From assembly GCA_011947345.1 (NCBI GenBank), contig JAAVTG010000656.1:1-64000 (forward strand): 64,000 nucleotides of DNA, in the 5' to 3' direction. Position 1 is the stretch's first letter. The number at the start of each line of letters is the position of its first letter. The DNA comes from Phytophthora quininea. Taxonomy: Eukaryota; Oomycota; Peronosporomycetes; Peronosporales; Peronosporaceae. The notes below the pieces were generated by a model, which was given only the letters and a program-made list of their open reading frames with translations, had not been told where the DNA came from and made no database searches. The position numbers and the translations under genes are program-made. Below, in pieces: positions 20,835-33,492 of the stretch.

Positions 20835-23800
20835 ATGGGCAAGCAGCGCTCGCGCAGTCGCGCCCAGAGCGGAGCGTCGGCCGACACCCGCGGGGGTTCG
20901 TACCGATCCCCCTCTCTCACCTCCAGCGAGCGCGCGTACATGATCCGCAAGGCCAAAGAGGCGTCGGTGGCTCTCGTGGACCACGCGCACACACTGGACG
21001 GCCCCGTGCAATGGCATTACACGGGCAAGTTCCGCGGCATCCAAATGTACCGTGGAGAAGGCAGCTACGACCGCGTGGGCACCGCCGGCACCGAGTTCCT
21101 GTGCGGCGTGACCACCATGATGGGCACCATCGACGAAGTGGCCAAGTACTTTGACCAGCAGACCACCGACGAGATGGTCGCCAAAAAGCCGACGACGTGC
21201 TGGATTGTGCTGTGTTGTATGCTTTGATCCAGAACGACCCGCAGAACCCGTACTACCGAGTGTCAGCCAAGTATCAACTGTACGAAGGTCCGTCGGCCTT
21301 TTCAAGAGAACGAGACTATTGCTTTTAGAGTGTCAGAACACGTTCCGTCATGCCAGTGGACGGAGAGGGTGGGTGTTGAGTATGCACTCGATCAAACTGC
21401 CTTGCTGTCCCGAAGTGGAAGGCGTGGTGCGAGGGAGCATGTACCAGTCCGGGTACGTGTTTGTGGAGGCTGAAAAGGAAGGCTACATGGACGTCATGCA
21501 CAGTCTCCAGATCAACTTCAAGAGCACCAGTCGGTTGCCGCATTTCCTCTTGAACTCGGCGCTTAAGCGGCGGATTTTGTCGGTCGTGACCATCAGCCGA
21601 GAGATCCAGAGCTCGAGAATGGGGCGACAGACGCTCTTGAAGAAGAAGGAGTTAATGCCGAAGCGAACGCGAGCCTTGTGTGTGAATTGCTCGAGGAAGT
21701 TTTCGCTCTTTGTGCGGAAAACAAGATGCCGAGTGTGTGGAGAGGTGGTCTGCCAACCGTGCGCGCCTCAAGTGATGATTAATGTGGCGCGAGGCCCACC
21801 GGTTAAGACTAGAGTCTGCACCAAGTGCTATCACATGACACCGAAAGAAAACGGGTTCGACCGCATTGGAGCCCTCCCCGGGATGCAGCAATCGGACCCT
21901 CGTCGGTACCAGAACGAAACTCGGTATTCGGATATCCTGCAGGACCAACCGGAAGCTTTCCGCGAAGACGATGAGGACAGTTTGGACGAGGATGAAGATG
22001 AGGACGGACTGGAAGAGCAGTCGGACTACAGCGTGTTTGCTCAGTCGAGATTTACAGAAGCCAGTCGGGATTCCGTCGCGACGACCAACCGATTCGATGC
22101 GGACGATGGCGCTAGCAGCATTTACAGCGGCACAAGTACGTCGTATTGGCAGCAGGAAAGCAGTGTAGCTAGTAGTATGATGGACTGGCACCAGGCCAGC
22201 TCTGTCAAGCCTGTGGATGGGTACATTTACGACCCGCAGGCGTCCGAGTTGAGCTCGACGATGGGGAGCAATTTCTATGGAGCTAGCATTTTCACGGAAG
22301 ACAACTACGGCAAGCGCACGGGGCAGTACAACTCGACCGCAGCCATTCCGGAAGACGAACCTGCGAGCCACGCCCACGACGAGTCGTATGCGAGCACTGG
22401 CTATGGAGATCCCTACGCTAGTCACGCTACCAACGAATCCCACGCCAGCAACAACAGCAAGATCCTGTCGATTAACAAGATTGCCAAAGCTCGCTCGGCT
22501 CGCTACGGAATTACTAGTCAATTCCCACCGCCACCTCCGCCTCCACCGCTTTCACCTCCACCTGAGGAAGAGGAGGAAGAGGAGGAAGACGATGCAAATG
22601 CCCCGTTGGATGCGGGATCTCTCAAGACACACAACACGCACTTCTCGACTGAACCCAAGAAGAAGGAGAGAAGCAAAAGCGGCTCGAGGAAAATGTTCAC
22701 CCCTCCAAAGGAAGAGCGTCCTCGAAGTTCGCGTAGCAACGCCAGCCGAGTGCCCCTAAAGCCCCGCGGAAGAAAGACTTCGAATCTGCTACGGTTAACA
22801 AGGAGGAAGGGGTTCGTGTCTCCACATCGACTCGATGGTGTTCGGTAACACGCGGTCGTCTGCAATCCTGCAGCAAGTTCGTCGCAATCGCAACCGCACG
22901 CTGCAATTCACCCCTGAAAGCGACCGACAGTCGGCAGTACTAAAGAGCTTGGAGGAAGAGCACTTGGCGAGGATGCGTGAGATCGAGCGGATGCAAGCTC
23001 TAGCTAAAGAGAAAGCCACCGCACGGAAATCAAATGCGTCGAATGGAAGCCAACGCAACGGCAATGGTAGCCAGCGCAACGGAAGTCAACATCCCTCAGC
23101 GCGGAATGACCGCTACAAAGGCAGTGCTCTGTCTGACAGTGACCGTGTCAATGGATCGACAAGGTCGGCGAGATCCCACCGAAGCTCACGCCGCTCACAG
23201 CGATCAACTCCTCCAGGATCTCCTCCTGGAGCTCCACCAAGTTCTCGTCCTGGTCCTCCGCCCAAATCACCTCCTGGTAAGCCTCGGAATCTTCAAAATC
23301 GTGCCGCGCCTCGAACTCCACCGCAGTCTCCACCTCGTAGCAGCGCTAGAATACCAAGCAGCCGTGGGAACCGAAACCTTAACGACTTGCGCCGCACGGA
23401 CGTCAGCAACGAAGGATCTCTTCAACGCAGCCAGTTCTCCTCGCGGTCATCAAACACCTCCTTCACCAAGTCCAAAGTGCGCGTCAGCGTCACGCCTTCA
23501 TCGCAAATGGAGGATTTCGCGTTCAGTTCCAACCGCTCCCTCGACTTTCGCATTAGTGCAGGTCTGTCGAAAAGCAGCGATGGAGACCGACGCTTTTTCA
23601 ACGCATCCCAGGCCTCAAGTGCCGCTCACTCGCAGCACTCGGAAGACCTTGCGTTTGATGCGTCTCAGCTGTCGCTGGACAAGTCAAAGTTCTCGAGCAG
23701 CATTGCGATCCTCGAGACACCCGACGAGGCCGCGCGCAAGTCGGTCGCAATGATGGAAGGCGGACGTACCTCCAACACTTCCACACTCTTGGAGGAGGAC

Positions 23801-26434
23801 ATGACGCGACACATCAACTCGATGCGAGCTCGCAACGCCTACCAGCTGCCTGAAGAAGAGCCGCGTGCATCTGATGAGATGAAGAAGAGGGAAGAAGAGC
23901 ACAAAAGGCGCATGGAAGAGCTGGCTCGTATTACGGTGGGCCATGTTGAGAAGGAAGACATCCGTGACAGCACATCGACCCTGGGCGGTCTTCATGACAG
24001 CGCTGTGAGCCTTTCCGGCCCTCGCAACATGTCTGCTAGCCAGACCAACAGTCTGATGAGCAGCAGTCTCATGGACAGCATGATCAGCGAGGACTTTGAC
24101 TTTGAAGACCGACCTCTGGGAAGAACCAAGCGCAGCGGAACGATCCCGTTCAGTATGGATGAACTGCAGGGATCTATGGACGAGGTGGAAGAGGAGGCAA
24201 GCAATCACTCCAGCGAGCGTTCAAGAGGTCTCTCCACGACGAGGATGACCATGCAAGTCCACGATCTAGTGAACGTTCGCGGGGCCTTTCCCTCGAGGAG
24301 ATTGGACGTGGTAGTGAGCACTCGAGCGAATATTCGCGAGGCCTCTCCATCGATGTGAGTGAGCGATCGAGTGAACGTTCAAGAGGACTCTCGTACGAGC
24401 CTACGCGTGATAGCGAGCGGTCGAGTGAACGCTCGCGAGGTCTTTCACACGATGTAGAGGAAGATCAGCCAGCGAGTGAGCGATCGAGCGAGCGCTCTCG
24501 AGGACTTTCGCACGACGTGGAGGAGTACGCGGTGAGTGAGTGCTCGAGTGAACGCTCTAGAGGCCTATCACACGATGTAGAGGAAGAGAAGCGTGTGAGT
24601 GAGCAGTCGAGCGAAGGCTACAGACGATCGCACGAAGCATCAGAGGACAAGCATGCGAATATGCGTTCGAGTGAACGATCTACGGGGGTCGAATACGAGA
24701 TGGAGGAGTACGAGTCTGCCAGTGATCGCTCGAGCGAAGGCTACCGACTGTCACACGTAGAGGAGGACGACAAGCTAGCCCGCTTGAGCGAGTCCTTCAG
24801 ACTATCGAAGGAGAGCAAGCCTGCGAATGGCCGCTCAAGTGAACGTTCAACGGGGATCGCTTTCGACATGGAGGAGTACGACTTTGCGAGTGAGCGCGCT
24901 AGCGAGGAGTACAGACTCTCACATGAGGTGAAGGACATGCCTTTGCACGAGGACTACAGACTGTCGTACGACATGAAGGAGGACGAGCCTGTGCGCTCGA
25001 GCGAGCACGACGCTCAGGAGGAAGGGAGAGTGAGCGAACACTCCAGCGGCCACGAAGAGCCGGAGGTGGAGCATTTGAGCGACCATGCTTGGAAAAAGTC
25101 TAGCCACGCTAGCAGCAAGTCAAGTCACGCTGATAGCAAGTCTAGCCACGCTAGCGGAAAGTCGAGCCGCTCTAGTAGCAAGGCGAGTGACCATTCGAGT
25201 GTGCGCTCGAGCGAATACTCGGGACGCCTATCAAACGAGCAGCCAGTTGCGCCAAAGGAGAGCTTGACCAGCAAGTTCGAGCCGTACAGTTCCCAGCTCA
25301 TGTTGGGTGACGGAGGCTCTGCAGTCGACGAGTTTTTGCCGATGAGTCCAGGGTTATCCCCAGCAACAAGCTCTCGCTGGTTGACGAAAGCCACGACGGC
25401 GAGTTCGAGACAACAGCGCCACTCGAGCGTCGGAAAACACGGTCGAGGAGAATCTCGAGTTCATGCCCACTCTGGACGAGGATTCCACCGAGATCCAGCC
25501 AAAGGAGCAGAACTACAGTTCGTCCAGTACGGAGCCCTCCGAGCACGTGAGTTCTCCGCGAGAGTCGTGCGCGTCCAACTTGTCTGCTCGACGAAGAGCT
25601 GATGAACCGACCGACCGAAGACCTCTTCGAGCTGGTTCGCGCCAACCGTACGCGCAAGTGGGAGCCCACAGAGTCCATCTCGGAGCTCCACGACGGAGGA
25701 GGTCGTTCCTCTGAAGTCATGCTGGACATTGAGGAGAGCCATCGCCGTCGAATGGAGGAGCTCAACCGGATCGCCTTGGACCACCTTGGCAACCGCATCT
25801 CCAACCTCGACGACGATCTGTTCGACAGCTCGTACCGACCGAGTCGTCTGCAGCACAGCAGCAGCGACGACGACGACGACGACGACCAGAAGGCGCAATG
25901 GCGGTCGACGATGGTCATGGACCAGTACCAGAACAACCACCAGCGCGAGATGGAGACGCTGCGCCGTAAGATCCGTCAGTTAGAGGAGGAATGTCGCGAG
26001 TCGTTCGCTTCGGTGCTAACCCCGAGGAACTCATGGACATGTCGGAGCTGGAAGACGACGACGAGTCTCCCGCCGATGTCAAGGACCGCTTCAACAGCAG
26101 CGCCAATGGCGGCTTGTCCATGAGCGCCCTACGCACTTCGGGTGCGGGGTCTTCGAAGTTTGGCTCCTCGTTCATGTCGACAGACTCGTTAAGCATGAGC
26201 TCGACGCAGCCCATGCCGCCGCAGATGAACGAGCCCGTCCCGGCGCGCGTGCTGTACGAGCAGATCGCGCAGTTGACGCAGCTGCAGCGAGAGATGGCCG
26301 AGGCCGAGGACGACACCGACGAGGAGGAGTATCGCGCCCGCATTAAGGAGCAGTACAAACTGCTGCGCTCTATCAAGGTGCAAGGGCGCGCGAGCGCAAG
26401 GATGTCTACAAGCAGCATCAGCATCGCCGAGTAG
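20835..26434 (+). CDS. START-FYVE protein with a very long repetitive tail (family member A)
   Basis: Starts at ATG 20835 (MGKQRSRSRAQSG). Residues ~35-250 form a START-type lipid-binding domain with the oomycete family signatures YCF.EC and GRRGWVLSMHSI. A FYVE-like double zinc finger follows (DNA ~21680-21835: CVNCSRKF, RCRVCGEVVCQPC, CTKC). A very long low-complexity tail then contains an acidic run, poly-Pro followed by poly-Glu near 22530-22590, Ser/Arg/Pro-rich tracts, coiled-coil pieces (EEEHKRRMEELARI, REMETLRRKIRQLEEE) and the Ser-rich repeats listed separately. START domains bind lipids or sterols and FYVE fingers bind PI3P, so endosomal lipid sensing is inferred. About eight frame breaks occur (including near 21190, 21325, 22750, 22830, 24232, 25440, 25600 and 25990). 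The tail could therefore instead belong to a second gene starting near 22835, though no promoter or stop-start gap is seen. Confidence 0.7.
24203..25235 (+). repeat. Degenerate in-frame tandem repeats, consensus SERSSERSRGLSHDVEE
   Basis: About ten copies of a 50-60-bp unit encoding SERSSERSRGLS-like blocks, the clearest between 24355 and 24600. Later units drift to SSEGYRLSHE and STGIAFDMEEY. A second short-period array, SSHASSKSSHADSKSSHASG, follows at about 25096-25170. The repeats keep one frame across the region, so selection acts on the protein. Ser/Arg pairs make them likely phosphorylation-rich, flexible sequence. Confidence 0.8.
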
Positions 26435-27044
26435 TCTGGCGAGTGGTGTGCTTTGTAGCGGAGGCCGTTGTAGGAGGCCCTCATTTATCTGTTGTGTGGT
26501 TTATCGGCATGAATGCACAGCAAAAGCGAAGTAGTTCGCTTTATCCACAGTTCGGTGATGCAAGTGTCATGTTCATGGCCCGCCACTCCTTGATGCTGAA
26601 CGTCACTTCGCTCTGCGGTTCCAGCTGGCGACCGCAACTTGGTGAGCCCGCCGTTGACAATCGCGCTTCCGCGGCCGTGCTAAACAGTTCGAGTCGTCGA
26701 CAGCCACGACTCCTTGAGCCTCCTTCTGTCATCGTCTACTGCGCGTGGGCACGACCTGGTCGCTATCTCGGTCCACGCATCGAGATTTTCGTCGGCGGAC
26801 GAGGAAGGATTTGCGACGGCATTTGCAACGTCTGACTCGGTGTTGGCAACACCCATCGCGTCTGGTTCCTGTGCCAGTTCGGAAGCACTTCCAGGGCCCC
26901 GACCAGCAGCTTCCGCCCAAAGGGGTTCACGTGCAGCCGCTCGATCGGCCACCTGCACTCCAGTCCTTGACTTTGAGCCATCCCGCGATTTGCGTAGAGC
27001 ACCGCTACGCCGGACTCGACTCGCAGCAGTAGAAGACTTGCAGC
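26435..27044. other. Intergenic region between family members A and B
   Basis: Overlapping short frames on both strands, none with a recognised domain. It probably holds the 3' end of A and the promoter of B; I could not pick out a clear Inr+FPR match. Confidence 0.4.
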
Positions 27045-28785
27045 ATGGTGGAGATCGTCGTCTCGGAGCGAGAGCGCCGACTACTCGTCCGTCACGGGGA
27101 CGAGATTTTCCTCGACGCGCAGCACCGGCTGTATGACGCCAAGGTGGCGGCGCAGCGCGGACGACTGCCGGTCGAGTCTAAAGACCATTTGACGGCGCTC
27201 GACCGACACGCCGTCCACGGACTGCTGGACGACGTCGCCGACCTGTTCGTGAACGAGGACAAGCAACTGGTGCTCGACTTTTCCGAAACGAGGGAGGTCG
27301 CACTGCTGCAGCCGAGCACCAAGCACCGCCCGCTGGAGCGGACGAGTCTGCGGTGGTCGCTCTTCCACTCGCCCAGTCGCCATCTCGCCAAGGACCAGGA
27401 CTTTTGCTACCTGGAGGTCATGAAGAGCTACCGGACGCAGAGCGGACGTCGCGGGTGGGCCAAGTGCATGCACTCGATCGAGCACCCGTCGTGCCCCGAG
27501 TTTTCAGGCTCGCCGGGGATGCACGTGAACCGAGGCGAGCTGCTCTACTGCGGAGTGTTCTTCGAAGAGACAAACGAGCCCGGAGTGCTGGACGCCACCT
27601 TCTACTACAACCTGAATCGAGAGAAGATTCCTCCGGTGCTGCTGCCGATGGTGCTCAAGACTCGCGGCAGAAGGAACGCAGAGCTGATCAACCACTTCCT
27701 TAAGACATCGCCGACGATGTTGTACTCCAAGAGGCAGACCCTTCCAAATGCGCTGAGGTTGCAAGCCGACAGATGCTGTGGAGTGTGCTGTAACCAGCTT
27801 TCGATGTGGAAATCCAAGGACAAGTGCGTCTTCTGCGGATCTGTAAGTGGTGGTGATACGGTCATGAGCTTGAGAAGTACTTGCTAACGTTTCTGCTTGG
27901 TTTGTGCTGTAGTTCATCTGCGATAAATGCATCGACATTGTGTCGCGGAACCATCGGGTGGACGGAATGAAGCGCGGGAGTTTGCCTGCTACTCGTGCGC
28001 AGATCGACGCGGGTCGAAGATCATGCTGCCGCCCGAATATTTCGACGACGATGGACTGTACAATGGCAACGGGCCGTCTTCTCCGCATTACGGCAACGGC
28101 ATGTTGAGGAGCTTCAGTACTTCGTCCCGTGGGGAGGACGGCTCCACCCCAAGGCGTTCGAAGACAAAGGCAAGCCGTCGCTGTTGCTTGCCAAGAAGGA
28201 ACCAGCCCCAGACGCTTCACAATGTACGTCTGCAGTCGAATGTCTTGTGCATTGGCTGTGTTGCTAACTCTTTTCTCTGGCAGTCGTCCCGTACACGACA
28301 TTCCACCTCCCAAGCGACAAAAGCCGCCCACAAGCACAAGCACAACGCCGCCAGACGCGGTCGTCAGCCCGACAACCAACTCTTGAACGAGCTGACACTG
28401 GCAATTGGCAAGCGCGTCAACGAAGCCGAACGACGGGCAATTCGCGACTCTCAAGTCGAGCGCGGTCGACAATGGCTCGGCCATCGATGGTGAGGAAGGA
28501 GTTTGCGTCGTGCAACTGGATTGAAGAAGACCCCGCCGAAGCAGAAGACGACGGCTTCGAGCGAGTCGGACAGGTAGGACTCAACCTCGAGGAGCTCAAT
28601 TGTCGGATGTGGCGTCACACTACTAACTCGCTTCCAGAGGCGAAGGAATGGCTCAAAGACACCCGACAATCTAACACGACGGACGGCACGCACCCGAGCA
28701 TCTTCGGCCGACCTGTCAGAGTATCGTCGATGAGGTACTCCAAGGCGAATCCCTGCGACTTGTCGTACCTGTCGAGCTTCAAGTA
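27045..28785 (+). CDS. START-FYVE protein (family member B)
   Basis: Residues ~1-240 form the START region, with DFCYLEVMKSYRTQSGRRGW and AKCMHSIEHPSCPEF characteristic of the family. The FYVE-type finger runs CCGVC..KCVFCGS | FICDKC..CYSC and is split at the bar by an intron at 27843-27912 (70 nt). A second intron, 28224-28283 (60 nt), falls in the linker. The tail is polar and ends NPCDLSYLSSFK, sharing the DLSYL ending with members D, E and F. Frame breaks near 27975, 28140, 28380 and 28480 are bridged; some may be unrecognised introns. By family knowledge it should bind a lipid through START and PI3P-type membranes through the finger. It lies head-to-tail with its paralogues on the same strand. 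Confidence 0.7.
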
Positions 28786-29447
28786 GCTGACGAGGAATGA
28801 AGTCGCTGTCGAGATATGTTCGTGTAGATGTCGAGTTGGATTGAACAAGTTGTAGTGCCACGTGAAAGAAAGTGTTTTAGGGTGCAATGGCGACATTGCG
28901 CTGCAGCGTTGAGCGTCAGGGGGCAGTAAACTCCCGCCCCAGCTCATGCATTTTCTCGAGAGATAAGTCGGAAGACGCTCTTCAGCAGCATTGCAAACGC
29001 GACCATCGCGTCCAGTTCCAACAGCTCGTTTTCAGCAGCATGGCACAGCAAATGCACTGCAGTGCTGCCGTCTGAAGCAGGACAGAGCTCGCCGCTGCAA
29101 GGATTTGCGGGGCCATGCCCATCTGAGCGCGAATCCCGCAACCCACACCGAAGTTCGTCCGACGAAAGGCCCTGGTTGGCGATCGCGGAGTCATTCGCAG
29201 CTCGTACACCGCCAAGACCTCCGCGTAGGCGAATCCAGCGCTTGCCGTACGTTCCATGCTCTCCGAGTCTCTCTCTGAGAGCGCAATCGCTTCCATTCCG
29301 CTTACATCTGCGAAACCCGCACGCCTTGCTTCACCAGGAATCTGGTCGACTCCGTGTTTGATCATTGAGATCGGTGGCGGCGGGGAAGTGCAGCGATCAC
29401 TTCGGAATTTCGACTCGTTGAGCTGCTGTTGAAGACGTTCGAGCGCT
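28786..29447. other. Region upstream of member C where a START domain is missing
   Basis: Paralogues carry a START domain just upstream of the finger. Here I can follow no such domain in any plus frame. A minus-strand frame (29365-28982) is open but has no recognised motif. The region may contain a fully decayed START exon. Confidence 0.35.
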
Positions 29448-30951
29448 ATGGCTGGAGAGGGTGATCAAACCATATCGACGTCGAGGCGCTGTGCGTTCTG
29501 CGGAGCGGTGAGTTGGTCTGGTTGACGACGTTGTAGTGGAACCGATTTTAATCTTCACGGTGTGTGTGCTCCAGTACCTTTGCAAGACTTGTGCGGCCGT
29601 GGTCGCCTACAGCTCGTCGTCCACCAACACTTCCAAGATCAAACCTCTGCGATGGAGGTTCTTATCTGGTAAAGGCTCCCGCAGCAAACTCATGTGCACT
29701 GTGTGCGCCGAGAGGCGACAAGTTCCGGTGCCACAGCACGAGAATTGCTCAGACCCGACACACCGCGCAGTCAGCCGCTCCGTCGATCACGACGTACGAG
29801 CTACTCCAATGGAGCTGGAAGCGCTGCAGAAACCGCGTCGCCACACAGTTGAGGTCGAGCAGCAGCTAGAGACTGCGACGAAGCCGGAAACACCGTCTAC
29901 GAAGCCCAAACCGGTTCATGAGCCCGCTATTGTGCCGAGGAGAAGCGCCGTCAAGTCCTACTCGAACCACCGCTTGCCGAGAGAGAGTCTCGGTTCATGG
30001 CACCGTCCCAGCAGCACAATTGAAATCGGGAGTCGTCAGTCGACGCAGTCGAACGATACACGTACGTCCGGCAGACAACGAGCGCAGACTGATGAACGCT
30101 TGAGCTCGACCGCAGACCTGCTGGGAATGTCCAAGTCTCTCGACCTACCTCAGCATTATTTCGAGGACAGCCGCGTATCAACAACGTCCACGATCACGAG
30201 CGAGCTGGGCGTTCAACCGGTGGGAGAGCCGCTAACGCCAACACAAGAAGAAAACCCCATCGATATCCGCAGTCGACCGTCGACTCCTCTTGACAATGAT
30301 CAAAAGAGATCGAACAACCGGCCAAGACGAGCACGAACTGATGACCGCGTGAGCTCGACTGCTGATATCCTCGGAATATCCCGGGTGCTTGAGCTGCCCA
30401 GCGATTACTTCCACGTGAGTACGAGGTCGCCAACATTTACTGCGATGGACGCACCACAAGGCAAGTCGCTTGATCTGAAAGAGTTGGAGACCCCAAAGCC
30501 TCAGGAGACCGAGGAAGAGCGACAGCGCCGGCAAACTGTCGACTACACTCAAATGCTAACGCGGATGCGGCGACACTACGAGGCCGTTCAGATCAACGGC
30601 ACCAGCGCACATCCTGTTGCCGTGCCGCCCAGACGGATGCGGGCTCGACGAGCGAAGTCGGCAGCGTCGCACCGCACCAGCAAGGACGACCCCATGGCGT
30701 CGGACGTCTCGAAATCTGAAGCAAAGGCGACGGTGGATCCTGCCGAGATCAAACTGGTTCGAGAAGGCCTCGTCCGACCAGCGGGGCCGGTCAGATCAAA
30801 GAGCAGACTGACCAAGGCAGATCTGTTCGTCGTCGAAGAGAAGCTCGTCAAGGTCCAAGAAGCGATCAAAAGACCCCGGTCAGACAAGCTCCTGTCCGCC
30901 ACGACCCGGTCAATTGGAAGCCGGGCTTCACGGTCGACCTTGCGTACTTAA
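29448..30951 (+). CDS. Half-FYVE family protein without START (member C)
   Basis: Starts at ATG 29448. The 20-codon first exon ends SRRCAFCGA, the middle knuckle of the family zinc finger. An intron at 29508-29574 (67 nt) is followed by YLCKTCAAVV and later LMCTVCAER. The intron position is the same as in member B, but the first CxxC and the START domain are absent. The remaining ~440 residues are polar and Ser/Thr/Arg-rich, with two related blocks: RLSSTADLLGMSKSLDLPQH and RVSSTADILGISRVLELPSD. A basic C-terminus ends SRASRSTLRT; no DLSYL ending is seen. With only part of the metal ligands the finger may not fold as FYVE. The gene may be a truncated but still open paralogue; the tail has no frame break. 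Confidence 0.6.
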
Positions 30952-31920
30952 GCGCGTATAAAGATGACCGGTAAGGCCTTAGCGGTTGATGTGAGACCGT
31001 TCTCTATGGTCGTTAGCCCCCAAAAGCTGTTCGTGTCGACGTCGAAGGCAACAACCAAAGACCGTCCAGCGAAGCTCCTGAGCTCTCCATCACTGCGTCG
31101 TTGCTTAGGTGCAGCTTCTCGACGCAAGATGTTGCACTTGTCCGTTCAAAGCAGCACAAACCAACAACAGCACCGTCGGTTCCGGAGTAGCAGGTGGTGC
31201 TTGGCAAAAACAAGGTGATATGTGTTTCCCCGTTGATCTCCGATAGAAAACTCTTCAAAATGCAACCACACCTTTTTCATCTCTGCTTGTGGTTTATTGA
31301 CAAAACTAATCCTTATGAAGACGGCGATCGCAGAAAGGTTGGCTGGTGCTCACATTTGGATTCACCCGCGCTGCGTCGACCTTGCGTTCCTCATCCAACA
31401 TGAAACTGAGGTAAAACCGCGTTCTAGCAATCGGTGGCACTCGAGGCTGGTCAACAAAATGCCGAGTACCCAGTCAACAATCCGTAGCACCGACATCTTG
31501 GTGACGGTGCCACATCGTCCTTCCCGATCGCGCTGCAGCTCTCGAGATCTCGAAGATCCATCGCGGGGTCCCTTTCAAACAGCGCTCGCATCCGGCAGTA
31601 GCGGAGATGTCCACTGGCAACGGTTGCAGACGTCGTCCAGCTGCTGTGGGGGCGGGCGGGTGGCGTCCTTGAGAGCACGTCAGTCGCGCCACCGTTCCGT
31701 TTGCGAGATCATGGTCGAGCTCACGGTCTCCGTCTGGCATGACACCTGGTTCCTCGGCCGCAGCAAGCAACAAAACCCCGGCACTTGCACGGTCTCCACT
31801 CCTTTGCATCGCTAGGCATATCATAAACAAACCTTGACTCACTCAAGAACTTGCGCGCCACCAGTGAAGACAAGACTGGAGAGAGCAGAGGTTCAGTGTC
31901 TTATCCTCTTCCGTCCTGGC
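30952..31920. other. Intergenic region between members C and D
   Basis: No START domain is recognisable here either. Open frames on both strands (for example 31297-31815 plus and 31842-31474 minus) have no motif I recognise. It may include decayed START sequence. Confidence 0.35.
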
Positions 31921-33492
31921 ATGGTCAATTCCAAAGGCGCCGCCGAGGTCAAGCAGGAGTTGTGTCGGTACTGCCGCAAGGTGCGAAGTCGTCGTTGATC
32001 ATCTTCCTCATCGATCCGAGCACTAACGATCTGTTGCGTGTTTGGTATCTGCAGCAAGTGTGTGAGGAGTGCTACGAAGCAGCTGCGATACTCCAAGCAG
32101 AACCGGTGATGGCCACCCCGCACCGCCACGTGTGTTTGGCATGCTCGCGGCTGCATTCGCGAGAGACGGTGGTGCATTCGCCAGAGCGTCGTCGTCGACA
32201 GGGTCTCCCTCGGTTGAATTCAGCCCCTCCGACTAGCCACGCCCCTCGCATCGACTCGCTGTCGAACATGTCGAGGAGCATGAACGATCTCGGCGGATGC
32301 AGCACTTCCTAGCAGCGAGGAAGCGGGAGCAGAAACCCATTGCAACTACCAGGAGGACGTCGCGTCGTGAACGTTCCAGCAGAACGGTGCAGACCGATGA
32401 ACCAACGCCGGAGTTGGAGCTCTCAACAGTAGACTTGAGGCGACGTCGCCATACAACGGCGATCGCTCCGACGTCGCGGTCGTGCGACTTGTCGAGTCGA
32501 TCTAAGGGACTCACAGCTCGGGATCTACTGCGGGCCACCGCGACGGAACTTCGACCGTCGAGAGCGAACTTGACATCGTATTCGTGCGACTTTACCGGGT
32601 CGACAGCGAAGATGGCCATCCGCAGCGCGACGGCTACAGATACCAATGACCTGGAGCTCTCGACGGTTGATCGCAGCGCTCCGACATCGTATTCGTGCGA
32701 CTTCAGCGGTCGGCCCCAGTCTTGCGACGATGCGAACGACCTCGATTTGTCGACGGTGGATCTCCGACTTCCAAAGTACCAGGCGAAGTTGCCGAAGCCT
32801 GCGAAGAAAGCAGGACGCAAAGAGCGCTCCAAAAGCGCGCTCACTCCTATCTCGCTGGAGAACTTGGCGGCAATCGACGCCAAACTCTCGTCTGTGGAGC
32901 ATACGCTGCAGCGCTACAGCACTGCAAGCAACGTGAAGGCCGCAAAGGTAGAGAGCACGACAAAGACAGATGACGGTGCTTCAATGTCCAAGTCGGTGGA
33001 CTTTACAGAGTCCAAAGTCGTCGCGATAACTCGAGAGGAAATGCTAACGAGCAACCGGAGTCGCGTGGTGGACAAGAAGATCGTCAAGCCGTGGAAGTAC
33101 AAACACCCAGGATCACCAACCGCTGATAAGGAAAAGTCTGTCGACTTTCACCTCTCTTCGTTGGGCCTCCGATCTCGACGGCATACTACAGCGGAAGCGA
33201 CGAAGCGTAAAAATCGCCGCCGAGCAGCCCTGAAAAGGAAGACACCGGGTTGATGTCCCTCCGGCAGAAAAGCAAAGCCGAACCGATCGACTTTCACTTG
33301 TCGACGTTTGATTTGAAGCCACGAAGTCCCTCGAAAGCTACTGCCAAGTCGAACCAAGTCGAGGTCGACTATAACCAGAAGAAAGCAGCGACGCCAACGC
33401 CGAAAGTGGGGACCCCGACCTACTCGAAGTATGTGAAGGACGACCCGTGCGATTTGTCGTACCTGGACAATTTCCGGTCGTACACGGTATGA
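31921..33492 (+). CDS. Half-FYVE family protein with repeated LSTVDL motifs (member D)
   Basis: ATG 31921 opens a 20-codon exon ending LCRYCRK. An intron at 31981-32054 (74 nt, GTGCGA..CTGCAG) leads to QVCEECYEAA and HVCLAC, giving the same half-finger and intron position as member C. The long tail repeats a short motif: ELELSTVDLRRRRHTT, NDLELSTVD, NDLDLSTVDLRL, VDFHLSSLGLRSRRHTT, IDFHLSTFDLK, interleaved with TSYSCDF twice. It ends DDPCDLSYLDNFRSYTV. Frame breaks near 32300 and 33245 are bridged. The LSTVDL blocks look like internal echoes of the terminal DLSYL motif, perhaps repeated docking peptides; this is inference. Lipid binding is not expected without START. Confidence 0.6.

Noticed and set aside
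22518..22865. Gly/Ser-rich minus-strand ORF
   Set aside because: Complement of the poly-Pro/poly-Glu tract of member A.
28982..29365. Minus-strand ORF upstream of member C considered as a GAF-type domain
   Set aside because: No GAF signature could be aligned and no exon structure or start fits.
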